From: Dendrophyllia cribrosa
Taxonomy: Eukaryota; Cnidaria; Anthozoa; Scleractinia; Dendrophylliidae
Reading direction: 5' to 3'
Length of the DNA stretch: 64,000 bases
Assembly: GCA_024195265.1 (NCBI GenBank)
Contig: JAJLRJ010000013.1
Coordinates: 2,071,501 to 2,135,500 of the forward strand
This document shows, piece after piece, positions 47,201 to 52,908 of the stretch. Positions within the stretch are counted from its first letter, which is position 1. Every line of letters starts with the position of its first letter. The notes beneath the pieces were generated by a model that saw only the letters and a list, made by a program, of their open reading frames with translations, did no database searches and had not been told where the DNA came from. The translations under genes were made by a program, and so were the position numbers.

Positions 47201-49015
47201 ATGCTCAACTATACGGTGCGCCAAATGTGATTGTTTTGTATTACTGAGTTAGGAATTTGTTTAAAAATAAGATCCACTCTAGTCATTTTGATATGCTACT
47301 GTGGAGATCATGAATCCGCTATATGAAAGTACTAGTTAAACGGCGATTGCGCAGTATGTACACTGTAAATTCAAAAGTTCTGTTTTAGCCCCAAAACTGA
47401 CGGCTAATTGTCCTTTCTCTGGAAAGCCGTCCATTCGAATTCAGCTCTTGGACAATCCAGTCACACAAGACAAACTAAACTTATAATTAGGAACGATTGC
47501 GCATGCAAAGTATTTGGGCACGAATTCTTTTTTTTTTTTCCCATGGCGTTGCCATTTCCGTTGGCGGCCAGGTCTGTTGTCAGAACAGTGACATTTTCAT
47601 CCTTTGGGAATAAAACTATATTTTTATGCAAACGATTTCTACTGTTTCTGACCCCCAACATGGGCGCCGTGCAAACTACCAATAGATAATTGGACGGCCA
47701 TATATACTAGGTGATTTGACGGCCATTCGGTAGATTGATCACCTAGAAATTTTTAGCTATATAAAGGGTACCTGGCGTGGGTGCAGGCCTTGGTCGAGGA
47801 TAAGGTTCTTCTGCTGGATCTGTAAAAAGATGTATCCAAACAAAGGTTTTCTCCAGATATAACGTTATATATCTCGAAGCATATTTTACCCTCGGAGGGG
47901 CGTACAGGAGAGGGGAATTCCACCTTCCCCCCCCCCCCCCCCCCCCCCTCCCTCCTCCCCAGCGCCTTAACAAATCTCTTAAGCGGCATTCATTTTGGAA
48001 AGCTAAGGCTTTCAGTGGTTGTTCATCTTTTTTTCGTACACATTTTGATGTGAATTTTGTGTACGACATGTAATGTTTTCATGGCAACCAAGTTTGATAG
48101 GCATGTCTACCAAAATGTTGGGTTATTTGTTGTTAAATGACATTGTTAAAAACTTTGGTTTTCTTACTTTTCTAGTCTGTTTTAGTATCCCGTATTGTAG
48201 CTTTTTTTTACGTAATTTACGTCGTTTGACGTCATTATAGACATGTAACTACCTCGTCTTTTGTAGAGGAGATGATGGGCTATCTATTTTAACGACGTTA
48301 AAATATTGTAACACAGCAAAAACCCTGGGGTGTCCAGCAACACACACATCCCCCGCCCCCCCCCTTTTGTACCACGATGGGAGTATACATTTGCTTGTAC
48401 GTCCGAAGGTTAACCTATATTGTGATCGGTCGGGTTTTTATACTGGGTAAAGAAATATTCTTAAGTTATCCAATGAGATGTGCGTAGATCAAACTACACT
48501 TCCACCTTTCTTCTGGCCATCGAAAACGCGTTTTTGAAATAACTTATAAAAAGCCTGATAAACTAAAAAAAAAAAACAAGCTTAAAAAGGGGTACATCAA
48601 TTGAAAGCAAACTTACCAGAAACATGTAATACCATTAGGTAAAAATCAAGGGACCGTTTCTCAACTTAGACGTACCGTGGTTTAAGAGCACTGATTTGAT
48701 GGAGCTCTAAACCAGTTTATATTAGCAGGTTTAAGTTTAAGTTAATGAATTATTTTTTAGACTCCATGTGCTTTATGCCATCTTACGCTGTTTATAGCAA
48801 ACGACATTTAAAATATCGATCAATATTGGGTTCGCAAGACCGCGGTTTTGTTAATTAAATTCCGCCTAAACTTCCTTTAAATAAACGGACCAAAGTTTCT
48901 AAGTTTTAAACCTTATACCTCGATGCTTGATTTTGCCTTTCCTTGCACTTCTCGCCTGGGCTCCAATAATTTCCAAGAAAAACAGCAAAACAATGCAGGC
49001 GTATTTAAACACCAT
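21351..49015 (-). CDS. Secreted discoidin-domain protein with interrupted collagen-like repeats (22 coding exons, about 1271-1274 aa)
   Basis: Exons in transcript order: 48919-49015, 47772-47819, 46268-46578 (or -46569), 45805-45946, 45367-45408, 44108-44242, 43189-43337, 42159-42336, 41475-41590, 39775-39898, 38431-38550, 37387-37500, 36464-36628, 35720-35956, 27407-27600, 26906-27013, 26013-26363, 24939-25182, 23952-24286, 22377-22590, 21623-21846, 21351-21527. All introns are GT-AG and phase is kept across every junction, which strongly supports one gene. The order is signal peptide (about 1-22), Pro-rich linker, F5/8C domain (about 49-199), Thr/Pro linker, mixed region with five glycine-rich stretches (about 350-595), charged helical middle (about 600-960) and a C-terminal region with many Cys. 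An acceptor 11 nt upstream of the ATG (49027-49029) means the 5'UTR is spliced and the promoter lies further upstream. Probably extracellular matrix, mucus or nematocyst wall; precise role unknown. No full-length family recognised. Confidence 0.85.
21880..22016. mobile_element. MITE with 'agagcgttt...gtgacgtca' end in the last-but-two intron
   Basis: The right end 'gtgacgtcacgtgtaaacgc' and internal 'ccaatatggccgcc' words match the element at 37729-37869. The left end ('gttatcattcacgtgaccgg') is more diverged. Probably the same TA-targeting family. Confidence 0.55.
22591..23951. other. Intron 19 of the discoidin/collagen-like gene
   Basis: No coding signal consistent with the flanking phases. 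Near 23780-23890 is 'ctacagtcaaacctgtatta' followed by 'gtggtcgcggtcacc' and a later 'tgaatggtcacttta', which looks like an old TIR element related to the 'cagtggaacctcg' group. Confidence 0.5.
25530..25770 (+). mobile_element. Probable 3' end of a non-LTR retrotransposon in an intron
   Basis: A unit ending 'gtgaatgaataaacttgtca' runs into a degenerate tandem tail of 'aacttgaacttg' and 'aaacttg'. A 3' end with a short tandem tail is typical of CR1/L2-like elements. No reverse transcriptase fragment is visible, so this rests on tail structure alone. Confidence 0.4.
26573..26790 (+). mobile_element. Truncated 'cagtggaacctcgatttaa' MITE (pogo-like TIR) in an intron
   Basis: Starts 'ta|cagtggaacctcgattta' and shares the internal 'cctctatataacgaagtcct' and 'agcccggcaaaattaca' blocks with the complete copy at 56953-57192, but the right inverted repeat is missing or degraded. 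Confidence 0.7.
28012..28058. repeat. Left (CAT)n microsatellite flanking the tyrosine-recombinase element
   Basis: Imperfect CAT/CAC trinucleotides. Together with the much longer (CAT)n at 34984-35283 it brackets the element, suggesting insertion into a pre-existing microsatellite. Confidence 0.8.
28217..29920 (+). repeat. GGAAC/GTTCC palindrome minisatellite (63-bp unit, about 18 regular copies)
   Basis: Regular units span about 28300-29455, with degenerate GGAAC boxes on both sides. Each unit has two 15-bp imperfect palindromes: box A GGAACAACTGGTTCC (or AAATG centre) and box B GGAACACGAAGTTCC, joined by 'tatttgtagtact(t/a)' and 'tattta(t/c)...aggtgaaaa'. Box B starts at about 28325, 28388, 28451, 28513, 28575, 28639 and so on. 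In five units (near 28702, 28890, 29017, 29080, 29143) box B appears as its own reverse complement, GGAACTTCGTGTTCC (last two with one change), while flanks stay in the same orientation. Peptide-like open frames across it are an artefact of the period being a multiple of 3. Confidence 0.95.
30253..31689 (+). CDS. C2H2 zinc-finger tyrosine recombinase (Crypton-like integrase), 478 aa
   Basis: ATG at 30253 is the first usable start; the frame upstream of it has no ATG. An N-terminal C2H2 finger is at residues 36-60 (C36, C41, H55, H60), then a helical DNA-binding region (about 105-230), then a C-terminal catalytic domain. Family residues are all plausible: R302 in KGSRPMTYQYLT, a lysine at 330 or 334, H397-P-T-R400, H427 and nucleophile Y436. 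H427 to Y436 is nine residues, the spacing seen in Cre and lambda integrase. No frameshift or stop, so the enzyme may be functional. Higher GC than the surrounding intron fits a foreign insert. It would cut and rejoin DNA through a 3'-phosphotyrosine. A domesticated host gene is possible, but position in an antisense intron and the repeat context favour a transposon. Confidence 0.8.
   Translation: MNKREDEIDWSKLANASPKPKRLHLEEDDSDGLFHCPLQTCNHDGFATQRGCRKHVKNKHRWYFHFDEKPNSTQIEAACLGNENETDADQKTRRKIRTVASFDRSSDIARDFLSWLTGSGGGCKSDRQAQQIVSKCLKFLKFCCEDEEELTFDIVDFSLCSPNLLFKFVDTMQDDWKLGHAGRLGYLDAIAELGDFRKVNGASDSILRGLSSTEMYLKRVRKTVSKMMRLQWTSELDIDALEAKGHWATLEELLEVVARFLPRYEGVLNACKEKQGTVSPLDLSFATKFLAVYLFIKVKGSRPMTYQYLTVEMVNKAKTNGGFIDQKMFKTAGKYGFDSLFLTDTSMQVLDGYINHIRPLLKPTCDYVLVTRNGGQQNKLGELMSKLVFDATGKYVHPTRYRQIVETASSKHLSSSAQSAISEDQKHSSVVARVHYQKQRSREVATKAHEFLERLHGDKGSELEMDVRSRLSDKSTSS
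31703..32014 (+). CDS. Small Myb/SANT (telobox-like) DNA-binding protein, second ORF of the element, 103 aa
   Basis: Starts 13 nt after the recombinase stop codon, same strand, different frame. After a Pro-rich basic N-terminus (TPPPPTPLRRVPRLKRE) comes a Myb domain at about residues 47-95: FTPEEDRYLKTGLERHGYGQ, W, LRDPEF, GRTANSLLSRAARRF. The EED start, GxW centre and RTAxSLxxRA end match the telomere-repeat-binding type of Myb domain. Likely binds element DNA, perhaps as an accessory or targeting factor (inference). How a eukaryotic mRNA would express it is unclear: reinitiation, splicing or a separate promoter. Complete frame, no breaks. Confidence 0.65.
   Translation: MSPTEEVETSPKTPPPPTPLRRVPRLKREHASIVTEIGARRKQMLFTPEEDRYLKTGLERHGYGQWQAILRDPEFHFQTGRTANSLLSRAARRFGSHSKSCHN
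32140..32806. repeat. Long direct repeat downstream of the Myb ORF
   Basis: The block at about 32140-32272 ('gaactcttcttgataatata' ... 'ccagttgacattgaaagttc' ... 'cgatgtgtattc') recurs at about 32611-32806 ('gaactctttttgagaatata' ... 'tagttgacattgaaagttcc' ... 'cgatgtgtattc'). The second copy is expanded by an internal 'aattaaattaaacaatag' mini-repeat. Between them is a duplicated 'ttggccaattttttcaagat'. Confidence 0.8.
33455..33790. repeat. Four-copy tandem repeat, period about 85-95 bp
   Basis: The unit contains 'gcagatagggtattgatttc', 'cttgaaattgttcagtggga' and 'ctgacaagaaagtaaaacag', with copies starting near 33462, 33555, 33645 and 33717. Part of the non-coding right half of the element. 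Confidence 0.85.
33866..34553. repeat. ~690-bp imperfect palindrome; each arm holds two diverged ~128-bp units
   Basis: The left arm (33866-34165) reads 'ttgaatccgttaaatcc', 'ttcactagcactgcaagttc', 'gacggattgacggatttaac', then a second unit with 'ttcacttgcactgcaagttc' and 'gacggattaacggatttaac'. The right arm (34255-34553) is its reverse complement in the same nested order: variant-specific bases (gattgacgg outer, gattaacgg inner) match between arms. So the pair of units was inverted as a block. The centre is (TA)n-rich (about 34160-34255). Such a structure would form a very long hairpin and lies near the right end of the element. Confidence 0.9.
34984..35283. repeat. Right (CAT)n microsatellite, ~300 bp, with (GTCATC) variants
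   Basis: Nearly pure CAT trinucleotides with interspersed CAC and GTCATC steps. The poly-His and poly-Met frames across it are artefacts. Confidence 0.97.
35298..35434. mobile_element. Small foldback element beside the (CAT)n tract
   Basis: 'agagcgagtaagataattgc' at the left is matched by 'ttatcttactcgctct' at the right, and internal 'agataattctgg' by 'ccagaattatct'. About 135 bp, in the intron between exons 14 and 15. Confidence 0.65.
35720..42336 (-). CDS. Exons 8-14: interrupted glycine-rich, collagen-like region
   Basis: Gly-X-Y-like runs occur at exon edges: GKNGDDGNDGVNGPQG (exon 8), AGDGHEGQNGGNGA (exon 9), GLKGVTGQRGQNGGNAGTPG (exon 10) joined to GNGGNAGN (exon 11), GVGGQG joined to GAGGNGGKG (exons 11-12), and GDKGDDGDTGAPGS (exon 13). 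Exons 11-14 are all phase 1-1, and several junctions split a glycine codon. Between runs are loops of 20-50 residues, some with Cys (SGQTPYCTC, RGNGAPP). Runs are too short for long triple helices, so they may be flexible spacers or short trimerising segments (inference). Confidence 0.8.
36662..37115. mobile_element. Inverted-repeat element in intron 12
   Basis: Two inverted pairs are nested. Outer: 'tttttaaacaagacatgttt' (left) with 'aaacatgtcttgtttaaaaa' (right). Inner: 'agtcttcttcagtt...gaagaacaatttgcaagtta' with 'taacttgtaaattgttcttc...actgaagaagac'. Total about 450 bp with an A-rich centre. No coding content. Confidence 0.75.
37559..37722. mobile_element. MITE with GGGCCTG ends and TTA target duplication (Harbinger-like)
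   Basis: Terminal inverted repeats of about 36 bp begin 'gggcctgatcgcactacagt' and end with its reverse complement (one mismatch early on), flanked by TTA on both sides (37556-37558, 37723-37725). A 3-bp TWA duplication with GGSC-like ends fits PIF/Harbinger; inference. Confidence 0.8.
37729..37869. mobile_element. MITE with 'gagtgttttcac' ends and TA target duplication
   Basis: Left end 'gagtgttttcactcattccc', right end 'gacgtcaagtgaaaacgctc', TA on each side. An internal inverted pair 'ttggtgttcctaaca...aaaga' / 'acgggaacaccaatatgg' is also visible. It lies 4 bp beyond the previous element's duplication. Confidence 0.75.
37964..38185. repeat. Dispersed repeat with 'cgcgcttggcgccg' core and 'acgacactcaa' end, copy 1
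   Basis: Shares 'accaatcagaagtaaaacca', 'ttttcccgcgcttggcgccg', 'cgacatgtaa' and 'ttttacgacactca' with the copy at 60790-61035. A partial copy with only the right end is at 39541-39612 ('tcacgacactcgattgaaaa'). Family unknown to me; probably a MITE. Confidence 0.7.
38608..38798. mobile_element. Diverged pogo-like MITE
   Basis: 'acagtagaacaccgctttaa' at the left resembles the reverse complement of 'ttaacgaggtttcaccgta' at the right. It has internal 'ccttgttaat' repeats and the same style as the element at 56953-57192, but older. Confidence 0.55.
38939..38966. repeat. (GATT)n microsatellite at a probable retroelement tail
   Basis: Seven GATT units follow 'acttaaataaaattattgat', consistent with a non-LTR 3' tail. 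Confidence 0.7.
39242..39530. mobile_element. MITE with ~50-bp terminal inverted repeats
   Basis: Left 'ctggttttcatatgtcggta' continuing 'aaatcccagacgatcgggga' is matched by right 'tccccgatcgtctgggattt' continuing 'tcccgacatatgaaaaccag'. The interior is made of further 'gatcgggg/tgggacg' inverted words. About 285 bp, in intron 10. Confidence 0.85.
40914..41266. mobile_element. TIR element (~350 bp) with an internal tRNA-like B box
   Basis: The left end (40919-40965) and right end (41208-41258) are inverted copies of about 45 bp: 'ccgtccagaaggacgtcgga' then 'caccttat' against 'ataaggtgtccgacgttcat' then 'ctggacgg'. The inside contains 'aggttcaatcctgagtggga', which includes a match to the pol III B box GGTTCAATCC (about 41127), followed by a T-rich stretch. 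Either a SINE inserted into a MITE or a TIR element that captured a tRNA-derived promoter. Confidence 0.65.
42074..42102. repeat. (GTT)n microsatellite at a probable retroelement tail
   Basis: Follows 'ttgaaaaataaatc'. A similar 'aataaactgttgttgttg' end is at about 55120, so both may be 3' tails of the same element family. Confidence 0.7.
42363..42597. repeat. (ATATG/GTATG)n pentanucleotide microsatellite in an intron
   Basis: About 235 bp of alternating blocks: GGTAT/GATAT variants with a central pure GATAT stretch (42430-42505), next to exon 8 of the discoidin/collagen-like gene. Confidence 0.95.
43500..44060 (+). repeat. Second tandem array of the dispersed repeat, ~95-bp unit, about five copies
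   Basis: Units of 'acttttgagtctgttgatga', 'aatcctatggtgtgaccatt', 'caaatgaaacctcttcagca', 'gtacttttgcatggtaccat'. One unit (about 43770) has an inserted 'cctgaacct'. The array ends with the 'aaataacgaaatttaggatt' arm. It lies in intron 6 of the discoidin/collagen-like gene. Subtype CCTCTTC with a KpnI-like ggtacc centre, unlike the 17.5-kb array. Confidence 0.9.
44633..44905. mobile_element. MITE with 'aaagttctgttttagcccca' ends
   Basis: Left 'aaagttctgttttagcccca' and right 'ttggggctgaaacagaactt' are inverted. The interior repeats 'gggctg/gagctgttttgg'. A fragment of the same left end lies at about 47360-47400. Confidence 0.75.
45069..45327 (-). mobile_element. MITE 'cagaaacccataa...' copy in intron 5
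   Basis: Reverse-complement copy of the element at 57201-57460, same length and block order ('gtgggttgaaacgtg' at one end, 'acgtttcaacccacttatg' at the other). Flanked by ccgagg-like words that may be a degraded duplication. Confidence 0.8.
45805..46578 (-). CDS. Exons 3-4: F5/8 type C (discoidin) domain
   Basis: The core motif PLGMENKDIPDAQITASSEY at the start, then WLQVDLGQNTKVTGMKIQGR, WVTSYTVSYSNDG and ARYIRLHPKTYHGH, closing with MRMELLGC, follow the domain family from end to end (about 150 residues). Such domains bind phospholipid, glycans or collagen on cell surfaces. There are two acceptors 9 nt apart. The upstream one (exon end 46578) adds V-C-S and supplies the family's N-terminal cysteine, which normally pairs with the terminal LGC. 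The downstream one (46569) removes it. Confidence 0.95.
47929..47948. repeat. Poly-C tract in intron 1
   Basis: About 20 C in a row. The Gly-rich frames on the opposite strand are artefacts of this run. Confidence 0.9.
48919..49015 (-). CDS. Exon 1 of the discoidin/collagen-like gene: signal peptide
   Basis: Starts MVFKYACIVLLFFLEIIGAQ followed by a basic stretch RSARKGKIKHR: short n-region, hydrophobic core of about 12 residues, small residues before a likely cleavage after AQA. Ends in phase 1 before GTATAA. This shows the product enters the secretory pathway. Confidence 0.85.
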
Positions 49016-49026
49016 CTTTTACCTAC

Positions 49027-52000
49027 CTGTGAAAACAAAGTAAAATGTTACAAAAGGCGAGGTTAGTAATAAAAATAACAACATTTTCCAGTATTTCGGT
49101 CTCGATCGTTGATTTGTAAGGTAAGGCAAATCAATAAATTACTTTGCACCTATTTTAAAGCAACCCTTTTTTGCTACTTCAGTTGTAACTTTCCCGAATT
49201 GCAAGGATTGGAAACAGCAAGCAGGTTACGGCAAACCTTTAATCATTGACAAATAAACCACGCAATATACCCGCTCCCTTCTCAGCAAGGAGTCCGTCTT
49301 TCTTGCCATTGTGTACGACAGTTGAACCCAAGTTAAATTAAATCTTAAGTAAAAATGTCTACAGCTAAGCCCTTTCAAAACAACCATAGAAATGTATTCA
49401 GATGTTTTCGTTTCAAGGTGAACTGGTGATACGATAGGTGCAAAATGAATGTTAAAGTTATATCAGAATGTCTTCAAATACCCTAATAAAACATTTTATT
49501 GACTGTTAGAAAAATATTGGACTCGAAACGATCCTTCTTACTGAAAATACACATTTTACTTGCATTATACCATTTCAAATATGTAACGTTCTTTTTTTGT
49601 ATTTTGTAGTTTTATTTTAGCTGTTTGTTATTGTTAGTACACGGTTCAACATTTGGTGTTTAACATTTGTTGCGACTGCTGTTCAACAAATGTTGAACAG
49701 TGAATCATGCAATGTTGAATGTTGTTGGACGTTGTACATTGCCACCCCTCTTCAAGTTTTTTCTCCGATTTTCATCTTGACGTCCGCCATTTTGGATGAC
49801 GTCAGGCATTCTCAGGTTGATAAGGTGAGACTGTTTCAAATGCTACTTCACTCTGATTGTTTCATAGATGTAGTTGCTCCAAGTCGCTCTTGTTTTCTCT
49901 GGAACAATGAGTTTGTTTTGGTTCTCTTGGATGAAAAGCTTAGGCCCATAATATTAACCTTATCTAGTAGAGCAGTCACAGGCTATTAATTAGAGATATC
50001 ATATTTTTGAAACTTTGTATATTTCCGCCCTCATATGACAATATAATTAGATTTACTTTGTTTTGTCTTATCGAAATGAACAACTCTATTCCACCGCAGT
50101 TATGCTTTGAATTTTTCTTATTACTTGTAGGCCAGTGTGTCATGTGGTGCCTTTCCACCAATGTTAATGTAAACACATCTCCCTATATTAGAATTACTTT
50201 TTTAAATTGACGAAACTACAGTTCTTTTAGTTAAGTTTGTTTTGGCAAGTGCAAAATGATGCTAAATTAAAAATTCAGCTTGGCAGATACATTTTCATAT
50301 TGTCAAAGGAACAAAAAGATAACCAAATAGAACACGTGTTTATCGTATTTAAACATAACAATTCAGTGTAGTGTAGAAAATGTAAGTCCGATTGTCCACT
50401 GTCAGTACACAAGTTATCCAAGCTTGGTTTTGATAATATGATTTTGTATTTTACGAGGAGTGAAAATGAACTTGCGCTCTTCAGTCTATTCACTTTTAAT
50501 AAAAGCGATGTGCATCAGGCTGTGTATGTAACTGGCTATGGAAATAAGTTCAAAACGATAATAAACTACATTTACCTTTCAAAGTAACGAGATTCTCGAC
50601 TGAAACGTACCTAAGAAACACTTGAAGCGCAAACTAAATTATAAAACGACAATTTATCTAAGGTAATTGTACCTTGTAGAAAAATGTGGAGATTTTTTTT
50701 TAATCAGTTGACCTCCCAGGAGGCATTCCAAGTTCTATAATTGAAACACCAGTTTTCTGTCATTGGTGGTTATTGGTGCTTAAACATGTACAAGTTGAAG
50801 CAAATATTAATCAACATTTTGGGAAATGGCTTTGTGAAAACTACAAAACTAATTTTAAGGCTATCTAACTTTGGAATTCATGACCGCTACGGCCACAATG
50901 CCAACAAATGCCATATTGTCAAACCTGTCGTAAGGGACCACACAAAGTGCTAAACTAAGGTGGCCACATACGGGAGGCCAGACCACATGGGGTCTATACT
51001 TTGTGTCATTTAAACTATGTAGTCACTGTGTAGTTATTTCAGTGTATAAAGCGTCTCTTAAAGCAAAATACTGTATCTGATGCAAGGCACAAAATTTTGT
51101 TTCATCGCAGTTGTACTGCATTTATATTAACAGTATCCAATTGTAGTGACATTAGAATATCAGCGAGTGCCTTTACAACAGCTGTTACACCAGTAGGCCT
51201 CCTGAGGGCGATTCAAAGTAATATAATGTAAACACCAGATTTCTGTAAATTGCAGCTACTGGTAGCGTTTCAGAAGATGAAGTAAAACAGTTAAGGTTAA
51301 AGAAATTCGTTATTTTATTTTGAAATATACAGCGGATGGAAAAAGAACGCAGATTTCTTTCCCGTTTAACGAAACGATTCGAAAATGGCTATATGAACAA
51401 ACAAATGATAGATGACAAAATCAACATAGTTGTTGGCTAACTTTGAAGCTTTTTATTAACAGTAATGGCCTCGACACAATCGAAATACCACGATTTTTGT
51501 CCAAGAATAATAATATAACTCTTCATATCCGTGTACCTCCTAACAGCCTGGCATTTTTGTCAAGTTCACCTGCTGGGACGGGTTGTTCAGTTGTTCAACC
51601 ACAGCTTGTGCGCTAGTCAATGTAAACCCCCGCATCCCCCGGGCCGGGACATAGCAGGGCATATGCGGGGAATTTTCCGCGATTTGACAAGAGAAAGGGC
51701 CGGGGGTATCGAAGGTTTTGACGACTTTTGCATTAGCATCCAAAATCAGCCGGGGCATGGACCGGGGCATTTTCCACCGAGGCGGACTGGGACTAGAATC
51801 GTAATTAATTCAGCAAGATGGCGGCCGTGAATGGGAAGGTGAGAATCTTTAAGTATTGTTCCACATAAGAACGATAGCAAACTTCATTGTTCTGCGGCAT
51901 TAGCTCTTTCCCACATAGAATATCTTTGATTTTAAGAATAGAGGAGGAGCTGATGGTTAATAATTATATTTCATTATAAAAATAAAGAAAATCCATTTGC

Positions 52001-52530
52001 GTCAAATACATTTTAGGAAATGTTCGTGCTTAACCAATCAGAATAGCAGAAGACAATAGCTAATAATTTTGCTTCTTTGATGAAGTTCCTCAAATACAAT
52101 TTCTTTTAAAAATTGTATGTTGTGCGCTTGGGTCTCAAAAATGCACCTACCTTTAGCGGTTTTTGAGTCTAGTCCAATGAGATCACTGGTTGTAACAATG
52201 AAAAATCTTGACATTCCATTGCCGTTCAGCGCTATCCTTCTTATGCGGATCATTACTTAAATGGTTCCACTTTTCTCAGAGCTTTCAAGCCTCACGCATT
52301 AAACGTGAGACTCGCGCAATCGAAAGCCTTACGCTCTCACGCTGAAACAAGTATTTCTCACGCACTTTTTTTTTGGTGAAGCAGCTTATTTTGAAGTAAA
52401 AATAACCAGCAAAGTACTTAATACATAAATAATAACATAATATTTCGATCTGTTATTCTTTTATGTCTGCTTTAAAACGTCGAAGGAACTTATTTCAAAC
52501 GAGTTTTACACTTTGCCCGGTCAGGTTCAA
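49027..52530. other. Intergenic DNA between the discoidin/collagen-like and KH genes
   Basis: Must contain the promoter and non-coding first exon of the discoidin/collagen-like gene, which I cannot place. About 49640-49745 has repeated 'tgttgaac/gttcaaca' words. At 51816-51836 an 'aagatggcggcc' motif begins a short ATG frame (MAAVNGK) that ends at a good donor 'aag|gtgaga', a possible plus-strand promoter and first exon, but I found no matching downstream exon. No other gene supported. Confidence 0.45.
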
Positions 52531-52535
52531 TTTGT

Positions 52536-52754
52536 ATGAAATGCATGCTGACCGGTAAAAGGCTGGCTCTGCGCAAGTGCAGGATATCGGATTCGTCGGA
52601 GTCAGACTCTGCGCGGGGATTAAATTCTCCACCAGTGGTGAAAAGGGGAAATTATACCAGCGCAGCAAAGTACAAAAGTAAATTTCAGAAAGAAAAGTTG
52701 GTGAAGTATTCGTTTATTTCTCCTGTAAGCTTAGACAAAAGCGTATTCCACTGA
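52536..52754 (+). pseudogene. Possible fragment of a BED/ZMYM-type transposase N-terminus
   Basis: A 72-residue frame with an acidic/Ser stretch (SDSSESDSARG) followed by KYKSKFQKEKLVKYSFISPV. The latter resembles the 'KF...W...PFI.PV' segment that precedes the metal-binding cysteine in BED-finger, hAT-type and ZMYM proteins, but the frame stops where the Cys should follow. It overlaps the 3' flank of the KH gene on the other strand. A weak call from resemblance only. Confidence 0.25.
52713..52718 (-). terminator. Candidate polyadenylation signal of the KH gene
   Basis: TTTATT on the plus strand (AATAAA on the minus), about 195 bp after the KH gene stop codon. Confidence 0.4.
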
Positions 52755-52908
52755 TATGTTTGCAATCATACTTACATAGTCTTTTTATCATGCTAACAAA
52801 ATCCTCTCCAATTAAGGAAAAACAGGGAAATCGGCATTACAAGAAATGGCCATGCAAGTTCCTGAAATTAATTTCTTGTCGACTTTTACCTAGATATAAT
52901 ATAATTGA

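Noticed and set aside
49690..49989. A 99-residue frame with Cys and hydrophobic stretches
   Set aside because: Its start lies in 'tgttgaac' repeat sequence, there are no splice or domain signals, and composition is that of random AT-rich DNA.
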